Assembly (NCBI GenBank): GCA_015062005.1
Contig: SUVL01000001.1
Location: forward strand, 1-64,000
Length of the DNA: 64,000 nucleotides
Direction of reading: 5' to 3'
Source: Akkermansiaceae bacterium
GTDB taxonomy: Bacteria; Verrucomicrobiota; Verrucomicrobiia; Verrucomicrobiales; Akkermansiaceae
In this document: in pieces, positions 25,397 through 34,286 of the stretch
Position numbering within the stretch: the first letter of the stretch is position 1
How the letters are laid out: each line of letters opens with the position of its first letter
The notes under the pieces: model-generated
The model's input: only the letters and a program-made list of their open reading frames with translations
What the model was told of the DNA's origin: nothing
Database searches by the model: none
Program-made: the position numbers and the translations under genes

Positions 25397-26791
25397 ATGA
25401 AACCGGTGCTCCTCATCGTGGATGATGAAAAATCCACACGGACCGCCCTCTGCGCTGCGCTGGAGGACGATTATGAGGTGTACCCCGCCGCCAACGGCAA
25501 GGCCGCCCGCGCGATTCTGGAAACAGAGCCGGTGGATCTGCTGCTGACGGATCTGCGGCTGGGCGGCGAAAGCGGCATGGATTTGATAGACCATGCCGTT
25601 TCGCTGCCGCAACCGCCGCTCTGCATCATGATGACGGCCTACGGCAGCGCCGATGTGGCGGCGGAGGCCAAGCGGCATGGTGCGTATTATTTCCTGAACA
25701 AGCCGCTGAATCTGGATGAGGTGGAGCTGCTGCTGCGCCGCGCCAGCCACACCCGCCAACTGGAGAAGGAGAATGAAGAACTGACCACCCGGCTGGAACC
25801 CACCGGCGGGCTGGACCGCATGCTGGGCGACAGCCCGCAGATGCAGGATATCTTCAACAAAATCCGTCGAGTGGCTCCCACCCAGGCCACGGTGCTCATC
25901 GAGGGCGAAAGCGGCACCGGCAAGGAACTGGTGGCCCGCGCCCTGCACTCACTTTCTCCACGCAGCGGCAGAAAATTCGTGGCGGTAAACTGCGCCGCGC
26001 TTTCCCCGCAGCTGATGGAGAGCGAGTTATTCGGACACGAGAAAGGCTCTTTTACCGGGGCTATGCAGCGCCGCATCGGCCGCTTTGAGGAGGCGGACGG
26101 CGGCACGCTGTTCCTGGATGAAATCGGCGAAATTGACATTCCCACGCAGGTGAAGTTGCTGCGTGTGCTGGCGGAGCGCAGCATCGAGCGCGTGGGCAGT
26201 AACACGAGCATCCCTGTGAACGTGCGCGTCATTGCCGCCACCAACCGCAACCTGGAAGCCATGGTGCAGGAAGGCACCTTCCGCCTCGATTTATACCAGC
26301 GGCTCAACGTCATCTCCCTGCACCTGCCACCGCTGCGGGAACGCAAGGGCGATATCGTGCTCATGGCGCATGCATTTGCCAGGGAGCTCAGCCAGCTGAA
26401 TGGAAAAGCCACCATGAGCCTGAGCAGGAGCGCACTGGAACTACTCCGCAGCTATGACTGGCCGGGCAACGTGCGCCAGCTGCGCACCGCAGTGGAGCAC
26501 GGCATCGTGATGAGCAGCACCAGCGAAGTGCTGCCGCAGGACCTGCCGGAGTACGTTCAAGCCACGCCCGCAGCACCCACCCCTGCCCCAGTTAAGCGTG
26601 GCAGTACGGATTTTGAGCTTGAAACCGCCCCCTCACTTAATTTACAATACCTCGAGCGCCGGGCTATTCACCTGGCACTGCAACGCACCGGCGGGAACCG
26701 GTCAGCTGCAGCGGAGCTCCTGGGCATCAACCGCCGCACCCTGCAACGCAAGATGGCCGAAGCCCCCGAGAGCTTTTCCCAATTCACTTAA
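25397..26791 (+). CDS. NtrC-type sigma-54-dependent response regulator
   Basis: A 464-residue transcription activator with three parts. The receiver (1-120) has the phosphoacceptor Asp52 in LLTDLRLGG. The AAA+ domain (about 140-375) has Walker A GESGTGKE (170-177), GSFTGA (217-222; the sigma-54 contact loop with Ser for the first Ala) and Walker B LFLDEIGE. A Fis-type helix-turn-helix (RSAAAELLGINRRTLQRKM) closes the protein. No histidine kinase gene lies next to it, so its signal is unknown. The start at 25397 fits the receiver opening MKPVLLIVDDE. Confidence 0.93.
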   Translation: MKPVLLIVDDEKSTRTALCAALEDDYEVYPAANGKAARAILETEPVDLLLTDLRLGGESGMDLIDHAVSLPQPPLCIMMTAYGSADVAAEAKRHGAYYFLNKPLNLDEVELLLRRASHTRQLEKENEELTTRLEPTGGLDRMLGDSPQMQDIFNKIRRVAPTQATVLIEGESGTGKELVARALHSLSPRSGRKFVAVNCAALSPQLMESELFGHEKGSFTGAMQRRIGRFEEADGGTLFLDEIGEIDIPTQVKLLRVLAERSIERVGSNTSIPVNVRVIAATNRNLEAMVQEGTFRLDLYQRLNVISLHLPPLRERKGDIVLMAHAFARELSQLNGKATMSLSRSALELLRSYDWPGNVRQLRTAVEHGIVMSSTSEVLPQDLPEYVQATPAAPTPAPVKRGSTDFELETAPSLNLQYLERRAIHLALQRTGGNRSAAAELLGINRRTLQRKMAEAPESFSQFT

Positions 26792-26805
26792 CCATTAACA
26801 AACAG

Positions 26806-28671
26806 ATGGATAAACTTACCAGCAAAGAACGTTCCGAGCGCAACAAGTTGATTACAATGCGCTGGATTCTTGCGTTCGTCATCGTGAGTCTCTGTATGTT
26901 CCAGCTCTGCCTCACCTACCGCGGCATGGACCAGCCTGTTGCCATGGATATGGCCCAGATCGGTCGCCAGATTGCCCGAGGCGAAGGCTTCACCTCGAAG
27001 TTCATCCGCCCGATTGACGTATGGGACCAGAACAAGGAAAACAAGGGGGAACCGCTCAATTTTGACCAGTTCCCGGATACAAACCACGCCCCGCTGTACC
27101 CCTATGTGCTGGCAGGAGCCATCAAGGCTACCGGGTTTGATAATTTCCAGGCCAAGCGCATGGATGAAGGGCAATCCAACGTGTACGCCGGCGACCGCAT
27201 CATCGCCGGCACAAGCACCTTCTTTTTCCTGCTGGCGCTGCTGCTGGCCTATACCCTTTTCACCCGACTGTTCGATGAAATAGTGGCCGCGACCACGGTG
27301 GCGCTCATGGGGCTGAGTGAGCTGGTGCTGCAATACGCACTCAGTGGCCTGCCGCAAATGCTCATGCTTTGTTTCATCCTGGGGGCGGTTCATTGCCTGG
27401 TATCGGCCGTTAAGGCGGATGCAGACGGAAAAAACACGAAAGCCATCATCTGGAGCTGCGTCATGTACGTACTGCTGGCGCTGCTCTGCCTCACCTGCCG
27501 CATGAGCCTGTGGTGTGCCATCGGCATGCTGGTGTTCAGCGGGCTCTACTTCAAACCCCACGGCATGCATGCCGCCATCGGCGCGGCTATCCTGGCCGTA
27601 TTCGTCATTCTGCCCACGGTGCTGATGCTGGCACCCACCGGTGGCCTGGAGAAGAAGCTGATGTACGGCATATTCAATGGTTTCGGCAGCGATGGCGCCG
27701 AACTTCTCATGCGCTCCGCCACCACGGAAGCACTCAGTTTCAACAGTTCCAACTTCTTCCTGCGCCTGCTGGGCTATACCTTTGCCCAGTTTAACAGCAT
27801 GTACATCAACATGGGCGCCATCATCACCACCCCCTTCTTCCTGCTGGCCCTGCTCAACAAGTTCCGCAACCCCACCGTGCAGGCAGGCAAATGGGCTGTG
27901 TTTGCCATGTGGCTTGCATCCTGCGCCGGCATGGCCCTGTTCGGCGAGTCCCAGACTATCAGCGCCAGCCAGCTGGCCATTCTGTTCACCCCGTTCTTTG
28001 CGGCATATGGCACTGCGCTGGTGTTCATCTTCCTGGCGCGCATGCAGCTGGGCCCGGCTTACAATGGCGTGCGCGGGCTTGCCATTGCCACCATGCTGGT
28101 CATTTCCTCCGGTCTCTTCCTCTTCCAGCTGCCCAAGCAGCTCTACATGGGCATCTGGACCAGCGCCCGAGGCATCCCCCACTTCCCGCCCTACTATCCT
28201 GCAGCCATGAATGGCAAACTGCACAATATGTCCAATGAAAAAGACCTGATTGTGACAGACCAGCCGTGGGGCGTGGCCTGGTATGCCGACCGGAAGGCAC
28301 TGTGGATTCCCCGCAGTCTTGAAGACCTCACCCGCAACCTGGAACCCATTTTCCACCGCGCAGGGCAGGACATCCAGGGCTTCCTCATCACCCCGTCCTC
28401 TCACTCCATGCAGGCGGGAGGAATCAGCGGAGTCATCCGCGAAGCCGGCGACTTCGCGCCGCTGGCGCTGGAAGGCAAGCTGCTGCTGCTGGCACCGCGC
28501 CACAACATGGCCTTTGCCGAGCTGTTCACCACCAACGCAAACCCCAAATCAACGGCACGGCCGCTGGCCAGCCTTGTTTCCTCGCAGGGGCTCTACCGCC
28601 ACAGAAACTTCATCCTGGGTGCTGAGATGGTATACTACAGCCGGGAGGACGTCAGTGATAAGAACAAATAA
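26806..28671 (+). CDS. Large polytopic membrane protein, GT-C-like
   Basis: The 621-residue protein has roughly ten membrane helices between residues 15 and 460 and a soluble C-terminal part of about 150 residues. An early soluble loop (FIRPIDVWDQN, LNFDQFPDTNHAPLYPYVLAG) resembles the first extracytoplasmic loop of GT-C glycosyltransferases, where acidic residues and a xxPLYP-like stretch are common. No standard glycosyltransferase motif is certain. It follows the response-regulator gene by 14 nt. Confidence 0.6.
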   Translation: MDKLTSKERSERNKLITMRWILAFVIVSLCMFQLCLTYRGMDQPVAMDMAQIGRQIARGEGFTSKFIRPIDVWDQNKENKGEPLNFDQFPDTNHAPLYPYVLAGAIKATGFDNFQAKRMDEGQSNVYAGDRIIAGTSTFFFLLALLLAYTLFTRLFDEIVAATTVALMGLSELVLQYALSGLPQMLMLCFILGAVHCLVSAVKADADGKNTKAIIWSCVMYVLLALLCLTCRMSLWCAIGMLVFSGLYFKPHGMHAAIGAAILAVFVILPTVLMLAPTGGLEKKLMYGIFNGFGSDGAELLMRSATTEALSFNSSNFFLRLLGYTFAQFNSMYINMGAIITTPFFLLALLNKFRNPTVQAGKWAVFAMWLASCAGMALFGESQTISASQLAILFTPFFAAYGTALVFIFLARMQLGPAYNGVRGLAIATMLVISSGLFLFQLPKQLYMGIWTSARGIPHFPPYYPAAMNGKLHNMSNEKDLIVTDQPWGVAWYADRKALWIPRSLEDLTRNLEPIFHRAGQDIQGFLITPSSHSMQAGGISGVIREAGDFAPLALEGKLLLLAPRHNMAFAELFTTNANPKSTARPLASLVSSQGLYRHRNFILGAEMVYYSREDVSDKNK

Positions 28672-28690
28672 AGGAACCCCACTTTCCGCC

Positions 28691-28951
28691 ATGCCCCCGC
28701 GCACCAGAACAAAAACACTGAACTTCGAGCAGGCCACCGCCCGACTCGAGGAGATTGTGAATCGCGTCAACAACCCTGAAACCGGGCTGGAAGAAATGAT
28801 TTCGCTGGCAGCAGAGGGGCTGACCCTCATCCGCAGCAGTGAGCAGATGCTCGCCGAAGCCGAGTTGAAGATTCAGAAACTGGAACAGCCCGAAGACGAA
28901 CCTGCGCCCCATACACCGCCCCACGACGATGCCGAATTCTCCCTCATCTGA
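28691..28951 (+). CDS. xseB: Exodeoxyribonuclease VII small subunit
   Basis: Small helical subunit that assembles on XseA to degrade single-stranded DNA. The 86 residues contain the family pattern LNFEQATARLEEIVNRVNNPETGLEEMISLAAEGL and end in an acidic, proline-rich tail. The start at 28691 is the only suitable ATG. It overlaps dxs by 23 nt; xseB next to dxs is a common bacterial order, although ispA is missing here. Confidence 0.9.
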   Translation: MPPRTRTKTLNFEQATARLEEIVNRVNNPETGLEEMISLAAEGLTLIRSSEQMLAEAELKIQKLEQPEDEPAPHTPPHDDAEFSLI

Positions 28952-30812
28952 CCTGCTGGGTACCATCAAGTCCCCCCAGGACCTCAAAAACCTGCCTGCT
29001 GAGCAACTCGGCCGGCTGGCGGAGGAAATTCGCAGCACCCTCATCCACACACTGGCAGAAACCGGTGGCCACCTGGCCCCCAACCTGGGGCTGGTGGAAC
29101 TCAGCATTGCCCTGCACCGGGTATTCAGCACCCCGCGGGACAAAATCCTCTTCGATGTTTCCCACCAGTGCTACGTACACAAACTTTTCACAGGACGCGC
29201 AGAGCGCTTCCAGAGCATCCGCCAGTTCCAGGGGCTTTCCGGCTTCTGCAAGCGCAGTGAATCGGAGCACGATGCCTACGGAGCCGGACACGCCGGAACC
29301 GCTTTATCTGCCGGGCTGGGGATGGCCGCTGCCCGCGACCTGGCGGGGGACGATTACCACATCATCTCCGTAGTGGGGGATGGTGCCTTCACCTGCGGCA
29401 CCACCCTGGAAGGGCTCAACAACATCGCCACCACCACGAGGAAGTTCATCCTCATCCTCAACGACAACGAGTGGAGCATCGACCGCAACGTGGGCGCACT
29501 CTCCCGCTATTTCTCCTCGCTCCAGGAGACGGACACCTACGCCTGGCTCCGGGAACAGACCAAGACCATCATCGAGAAACTCGCTGGCGAAGCCGCCCGC
29601 AAGCAGGTCTCCAAACTGGTGCATGCGGCCCACAGCATCATCACCCCGCTGAGTTTCTTCCAGGAGCTCGGCCTGAGCTACTACGGCCCGGTTGATGGGC
29701 ACGACACGCAGCGGCTGGAGAAGATACTGCGCATTGCCTCCAAACACAACGGTCCAGTCATCATCCACGTCATCACCGAAAAAGGGCGTGGATATGAACC
29801 GGCCTCCAGCAACCCCACCAAGTTCCACGGCATCGGGCAGTACAACATTGAAGACGGCAGCACCAGCAAAGGTGCCGTCATCTCCTACTCCGAAGCCTTC
29901 GGCACGCACCTGAGCACACTGGCAGCAGATGACCCGGATATCACCGCCATCACCGCCGCCATGCCCACCGGAACCCGGCTGGACATTTTCCGCTCGAAGT
30001 TCCCCAGGCGCTACTTCGATGTGGGCATTGCCGAAGAACACGCAGCCCTCTTTGCCTGCGGCATGGCCACCCAGGGGCTCAAACCATACCTGGCGGTCTA
30101 CTCCACCTTCATGCAGCGCTGTGTGGATATGATTCAACACGATGCCGCCCTGCAGAGCCTGCCTGTAAAGTTCTGTATGGACCGCGCCGGGCTCTCGCCG
30201 GACGACGGCCCCACGCACCACGGGCTGTTCGACATTGCCATGATGCGGGCTATCCCGAACCTGGTCATGATGCAGCCGAAGGATGAAGCCGAACTGGGTC
30301 ACATGCTCTGCACCATGAACGGGATAAGTGACCGCCCCAGCCTCATCCGCTACCCACGCGGCAACGGCGAGGGCGTAGCCATGCCGGTAGAACTGAAGCC
30401 CCTGCCCATCGGCAAGGCGGAGTTAATCGCCCCGGGAACAGATGTGACCCTGCTGGCGCTTGGCAACATGAATGGCTACGCCGCCAAGGTGAGGGAGCTT
30501 CTCCACGCCGCAGGTATTTCCGCAGCCCATGTAAATGCCCGCTTCATCTGCCCGCTGGATGAGGAGTGCCTCCTGCGGCAGGCCGCAGAAACCCGCCTCA
30601 TCGTCACGCTGGAGGACCACGTCATCGCCGGAGGATTCGGCTCAGCCGTCATGGAACTGCTCAATGAAAAGCAATGCACCACCCCTGTGCTGCGCATCGG
30701 CTGGCCGAATGAGTTCATCGAACACGGGCGTGAAGAGCAGCTGCGGGCCCTGCATGGACTCACGCCGGATGCCATAGCCGCCACCATTTCAGCCCACCTG
30801 AACGCCCGATGA
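28929..30812 (+). CDS. dxs: 1-deoxy-D-xylulose-5-phosphate synthase
   Basis: Thiamine-diphosphate enzyme that condenses pyruvate and glyceraldehyde 3-phosphate, the first step of the MEP isoprenoid pathway. The 627 residues show TGGHLAPNLGLVELS with the active-site His48, AYGAGHAGTALSAGLGM, the diphosphate-binding GDGAFTCG...NDN (150-180; the Cys in GAFTCG is unusual) and GIAEEHAALFA with the catalytic Glu near 370. The remaining transketolase domains are complete. It overlaps xseB before it and, as ATGA, the TPR gene after it. Confidence 0.95.
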   Translation: MPNSPSSDLLGTIKSPQDLKNLPAEQLGRLAEEIRSTLIHTLAETGGHLAPNLGLVELSIALHRVFSTPRDKILFDVSHQCYVHKLFTGRAERFQSIRQFQGLSGFCKRSESEHDAYGAGHAGTALSAGLGMAAARDLAGDDYHIISVVGDGAFTCGTTLEGLNNIATTTRKFILILNDNEWSIDRNVGALSRYFSSLQETDTYAWLREQTKTIIEKLAGEAARKQVSKLVHAAHSIITPLSFFQELGLSYYGPVDGHDTQRLEKILRIASKHNGPVIIHVITEKGRGYEPASSNPTKFHGIGQYNIEDGSTSKGAVISYSEAFGTHLSTLAADDPDITAITAAMPTGTRLDIFRSKFPRRYFDVGIAEEHAALFACGMATQGLKPYLAVYSTFMQRCVDMIQHDAALQSLPVKFCMDRAGLSPDDGPTHHGLFDIAMMRAIPNLVMMQPKDEAELGHMLCTMNGISDRPSLIRYPRGNGEGVAMPVELKPLPIGKAELIAPGTDVTLLALGNMNGYAAKVRELLHAAGISAAHVNARFICPLDEECLLRQAAETRLIVTLEDHVIAGGFGSAVMELLNEKQCTTPVLRIGWPNEFIEHGREEQLRALHGLTPDAIAATISAHLNAR

Positions 30813-31570
30813 AACACACCCTGATACTGATGCTGGCCCTGGCTGCGCTGGCTCCTGTTGCCACGGCACAGGAAGCACCGCTGCCGCAGGACAATCAATC
30901 CACCGCCCAGTTGCCGCAGTGGCTGATTGATTTCTCGAACCTGCCGCGCAATGACCGCGAGCAGTACCTGCGTGCGTTCAACAATGCCAAGCAGTCCTAC
31001 CAGCAAGGGCAGTGGGTGGCCTGCATCGGCTACCTGGCGGACTGCGAAATGATTTTCAGAGGCAATCCCAACGTGTGGAACCTGCGCGCCTGCTGCCTCA
31101 TGGAGCAGAAATTCTTTGACGAAGCCGCTGCTGAGCTGGAACGCGTGCGCAAAGCGCTGCCAAATGACCCGGTAACCGCCATGAACCTGGCCAATATGCA
31201 CATGGCCCGGGGACGCTACAAGGAAAGCATATCCACCCTGAATGAACTGCGGGATATGCTGCCCTTTGAAACACCGAAGGAACTGCTCCACGTGCTGGAT
31301 TTCAGAGAGCTTCTCTGCCATGTCATGCTGGGGCAGGAAGCCGAGGCCCGGAAGCTGGTGGCAGGGCTCAGCCCCATTTCGGACACCCCGCTGTATTACT
31401 ACAGTCAGGCCGTCTTTGCACTGGCCGCCAACAACAGAATAGAGGCATCCCGCAACCTTCGCGTGGCCAACAGCATCTTCTCCAAAGGCAATATCACCGT
31501 GCCCTACCAGCGTGCGCTGGAGCTCTCCGGTATCACCAACAGGCAACCTTCTGAGCCGCTTTCCCGCTAA
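30809..31570 (+). CDS. Exported tetratricopeptide-repeat protein
   Basis: A 253-residue protein with a clear signal peptide (cleavage likely after ATAQ, residue about 21) and TPR-like helix pairs from about residue 60 (NLRACCLMEQKFFDEAAAEL, NLANMHMARGRYKESISTL). It probably acts as a periplasmic scaffold; the partner is unknown. It is joined to dxs by an ATGA overlap and directly abuts recO. Confidence 0.75.
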   Translation: MKHTLILMLALAALAPVATAQEAPLPQDNQSTAQLPQWLIDFSNLPRNDREQYLRAFNNAKQSYQQGQWVACIGYLADCEMIFRGNPNVWNLRACCLMEQKFFDEAAAELERVRKALPNDPVTAMNLANMHMARGRYKESISTLNELRDMLPFETPKELLHVLDFRELLCHVMLGQEAEARKLVAGLSPISDTPLYYYSQAVFALAANNRIEASRNLRVANSIFSKGNITVPYQRALELSGITNRQPSEPLSR

Positions 31571-32104
31571 ATGGAAAAGGACACGGGCACCATTCTGCGG
31601 CAACAGCCTCTCGGTGAGCACGGCCTCATCATCACCTGGTGTACCGCCCGGCATGGAATCATCCGCACCGCAGCACGCCTGGCCCGCAAGCCCGGCAGCG
31701 AGCTCAGCGGCCAGGTAGACCTCTTTCACGAATGCGAACTGCTCTACCGCCCGGCCACCCAGGGAGACCTGCACACGCTGAGTTCCGTCAACCTGATTTC
31801 CCCCCGCCTGGCGCTGCGAAGCCAGCTCACCCGGCTCCGCCTGGCCAGCTACATGGCCCGCCTGCTCCTGGCCACCGTAGAAGCCGGTGCGCCCGATGCC
31901 GCCTGGCACAAGCTCCTATCCGGCGCCCTGGACTATGTGGCCACCAGCGAACCGCGCCGCGCCGTGCTGCTGCACTTTGAAAAGCGGGTAGCAGAGCTCC
32001 ACGGCCTCTTCACCCCGGAACAGCTCCCGCACCACGTGTTGCTGCGGCATTTCCAGCACCTGCCCGCCGGCCGCTCCGAGCTCCTGGAAGCCCTGCCCTC
32101 CTGA
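31571..32104 (+). CDS. recO: Short RecO-like DNA repair protein
   Basis: RecO binds DNA and helps load RecA in the RecFOR pathway. The 177-residue protein has the RecO N-terminal OB-fold pattern (GTILRQQPLGEHGLIITWCT, then GIIRTAARLARKPGS) and a helical part. It is about 60 residues shorter than typical RecO, and the usual four-cysteine zinc finger is absent. The gene starts one base after the TPR gene and is last in the operon. Confidence 0.75.
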   Translation: MEKDTGTILRQQPLGEHGLIITWCTARHGIIRTAARLARKPGSELSGQVDLFHECELLYRPATQGDLHTLSSVNLISPRLALRSQLTRLRLASYMARLLLATVEAGAPDAAWHKLLSGALDYVATSEPRRAVLLHFEKRVAELHGLFTPEQLPHHVLLRHFQHLPAGRSELLEALPS

Positions 32105-32176
32105 TTTGCTTATTGCTCCGCCATGTATCCCTGGCAATGATGAAGCGCCCCATAACCTTGTCGGGATGTACAAAGG

Positions 32177-32192
32177 CACACGTGTCCCAAAG
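32177..32192 (+). repeat. Solitary end of the 211-bp MITE
   Basis: CACACGTGTCCCAAAG is identical to the left terminal repeat of the elements at 5190 and 11320, but the rest of the element is missing. It borders the palindrome array. Confidence 0.6.
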
Positions 32193-32226
32193 TCTGAGTG
32201 CTGGACTCGACAAATTGGAATATGCA

Positions 32227-32652
32227 GCTCTGGCGTATACGCCAGAGCCATGCGGCACATAGTGCCGCTTTCATACCGCCGCAGGCGGTATTTCATGCGT
32301 AGCGCCAGCTACACTTTCATACCACAGCGCAGCTGTGGTATTTACATACACCGGCTCCGCCGGTGTAATTCATTGAGCGAAGCGACTAGTTACCGCTGCA
32401 TTAGCAGCGGTACATCCAATGGGCGGTCGCATAATAAATTAGCCTTTCCTGGAAAAAATCCATGTGCTTTATGTATCCCATTGCTCGCTTATGTCCAATA
32501 TATTGCGAAAACGGCAGTACCGCTGCTAATGCAGCGGTATGAAAGCACTGCTATCGCAGTGCATGAAATACATGCCTGTGGCATGTATGAAATCCCTCAT
32601 GCTAGCACATGAGGGATGGGAATTTGACTCGCCTGCGGCTCGCCAAATTCCC
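32227..32652. repeat. Array of at least twelve short palindromes
   Basis: A non-coding run of hairpins, each with a different stem: 32227-32248, 32252-32268, 32274-32290 (TACCGCC/GGCGGTA), 32299-32312, 32320-32340 (TACCACAGC/GCTGTGGTA), 32347-32367, 32391-32412 and 32518-32539 (TACCGCTGC/GCAGCGGTA twice), 32545-32562, 32568-32588, 32592-32617 and 32618-32652. The spacers in the first half are mostly TTTCAT and in the second half ATGAAA, so the array is itself an inverted repeat around about 32413-32517. Nothing in it looks like a gene or a CRISPR. Confidence 0.9.
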
Positions 32653-32734
32653 ATTTGGCATTCCGTCAAAGCATCATCCTTTCATTGCCGGAGCCGTCGC
32701 AAATCTTTTTTGCTCCATCGACCGGCGTATGCAA

Positions 32735-32762
32735 AAAGCCCTGCCAGAACCGGCAGGGCTTT
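32735..32762 (-). terminator. rpsF terminator
   Basis: AAAGCCCTGCC pairs with GGCAGGGCTTT across a 6-nt loop and is followed by TT on the minus strand, 38 bp after the rpsF stop. Confidence 0.75.
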
Positions 32763-32800
32763 GTTGATTAAAAGTGTATCGTCTTTCTGACGAGCAGCAC

Positions 32801-33079
32801 TTACTTGGTGCGGTAGTACTGGTAGTGCACGCGCTCGTCGATAGCAAGAGCCTCGCGGGCAGTGCGAATCACGCTGGGCTCAGCATCGAACTGGAACAGC
32901 ATATACTGACCGTGCGTCAGGTGGTTAGACTCATAAGCGAATTCACGACGACCCACATTCGTGGTGCCGGTCACCTTGGCGCCTGCGGCCTCAAGCTTCT
33001 CCGTCATGGCGGCGGTCAGCTCATCGAGGGTGGCAGAACCCTTCATGTTCAGAACGATCAGTGCTTCGTACTTTCTCAT
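32801..33079 (-). CDS. rpsF: 30S ribosomal protein bS6
   Basis: Small-subunit protein that pairs with bS18 on the platform. The 92 residues start MRKYEALIVLNM and contain GRREFAYESNHLTHGQYMLFQF, the central beta-sheet signature. The usual neighbours ssb and rpsR are absent: the gene stands alone, with its own terminator. The bS6 call itself is secure. Confidence 0.95.
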   Translation of the reverse strand: MRKYEALIVLNMKGSATLDELTAAMTEKLEAAGAKVTGTTNVGRREFAYESNHLTHGQYMLFQFDAEPSVIRTAREALAIDERVHYQYYRTK

Positions 33080-33202
33080 AGCTTTTTTTAATGTAAGATC
33101 TCTTGCTTTCGCAAATGCGGTGGCAGATGATGCACCTTTTTCGCAAAGAAATCAAGCCTAAAGTGTGATTTAGACTAAATTTTCTGCTTTCAGGCCATTA
33201 AA

Positions 33203-34171
33203 TCAGATGAGTTTAAGGCGGACGAGGTCCTGAGTATCGATAAGGCCCACGGGTTTGTTATCAGAATCAAGCACCACAAGGTCGTCGATGCGGCGGTCGC
33301 GGAGGGTCTTCACGGCCACGATGGCGAGCTTATCTGCCTCCACATAGACAGGGTTCTTGGTCATGATATCACGCACCGGCTGCACTCCACAGGCAGGGTC
33401 CTTCTGGTAAGTACGGGCAAAGTCACCATGCGTGAACACGCCGGCCAGGGAGCCATCCTCATGCACCAGGATACAGGCACCCACGCGGGCGGTGGACATA
33501 GCGATGATGCAGTCCATGATGGTGGAAGACTCCGGCAGCTTGGCAAACTCCGTGCGCATGATATCGCCGATGCGGGTGAGCAAGGCGCGGCCCAGGGAAC
33601 CACCGGGGTGGCTGCGGGCAAAGTCTTCCTTGGTAAAGTTCTGAGCCTCAAGCAGAGCCATGGCCAGGGCATCGCCCATGACCAGCATGGCGGTGGAAGA
33701 AGAAGTGGGAGCCAGGTTCAGCGGGTCGGCCTCGCGCTCCACAAAGGTGTTGAGCACCACATCCGAAAGCTGGGCCAGGGTGGAGTTCGGCTTGCCGGTC
33801 ATGCCGATGATGGCGATATCAAAGCGCTTCAGGAAGGGCATGAGGGTGAGCAGCTCCGCCGTCTCGCCGGAGTAGGACATGGCGATGCAGGCATCGCCAT
33901 CCTGCACGATACCGAGGTCGCCATGCAGGGCGTTCATCGTATCCAGCACCACGGAGGGAGCACCTGTGGAAGTGAGAGTAGCAGCAATCTTATCACCAAT
34001 GAGGCCGCTCTTGCCCACACCCACAATGATAATCTTGTGGCCGGTGTTGATAGCCTTGCGCATGGCTTCCACTGCCTCGTCGAAGGAATTATCCAGAGAA
34101 TCACCGATGACCTTGAGAGCATTGATTTCGTCCTCAAAGACCTTTTTACCGCGAATGATATGGCTGATCAT
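33203..34171 (-). CDS. kdsD: Arabinose-5-phosphate isomerase (KdsD/KpsF/GutQ family)
   Basis: Interconverts ribulose 5-phosphate and arabinose 5-phosphate for the Kdo sugar of LPS. The 322 residues hold an N-terminal SIS domain (IIIVGVGKSGLIGDKIAATL, AMSYSGETAELL, TSSSTAMLVMGDALA, FARSHPGGSLGRAL) and two CBS domains at the C terminus. Length and order fit KdsD. No kds genes lie next to it; lpxR- and lpxH-like genes elsewhere in the window agree with an LPS-bearing cell. Confidence 0.92.
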   Translation of the reverse strand: MISHIIRGKKVFEDEINALKVIGDSLDNSFDEAVEAMRKAINTGHKIIIVGVGKSGLIGDKIAATLTSTGAPSVVLDTMNALHGDLGIVQDGDACIAMSYSGETAELLTLMPFLKRFDIAIIGMTGKPNSTLAQLSDVVLNTFVEREADPLNLAPTSSSTAMLVMGDALAMALLEAQNFTKEDFARSHPGGSLGRALLTRIGDIMRTEFAKLPESSTIMDCIIAMSTARVGACILVHEDGSLAGVFTHGDFARTYQKDPACGVQPVRDIMTKNPVYVEADKLAIVAVKTLRDRRIDDLVVLDSDNKPVGLIDTQDLVRLKLI

Positions 34172-34235
34172 AGTAGTTAAAAAACTGTTTCAGTGCTTTG
34201 AGTCTATCACACGCAGCAGCAGACTGCAATAAAAA

Positions 34236-34262
34236 ACCGCCGTGGAGATGCTCCACGGCGGT
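34236..34262 (-). terminator. efp terminator
   Basis: ACCGCCGTGGAG pairs with CTCCACGGCGGT, loop of 3 nt, followed by a run of T on the minus strand. It lies 25 bp after the efp stop and before kdsD. Confidence 0.8.
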
Positions 34263-34286
34263 AGAAAAGCGGAAATAAACGTGTTA

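Noticed and set aside
32106..32612. 168-codon open frame through the palindrome array
   Set aside because: The residues follow from the hairpins, with no protein-like pattern and no conserved start.
32227..32652. CRISPR array
   Set aside because: The repeated units are different palindromes of varying length with almost constant spacers, the opposite of CRISPR. No cas gene is nearby.
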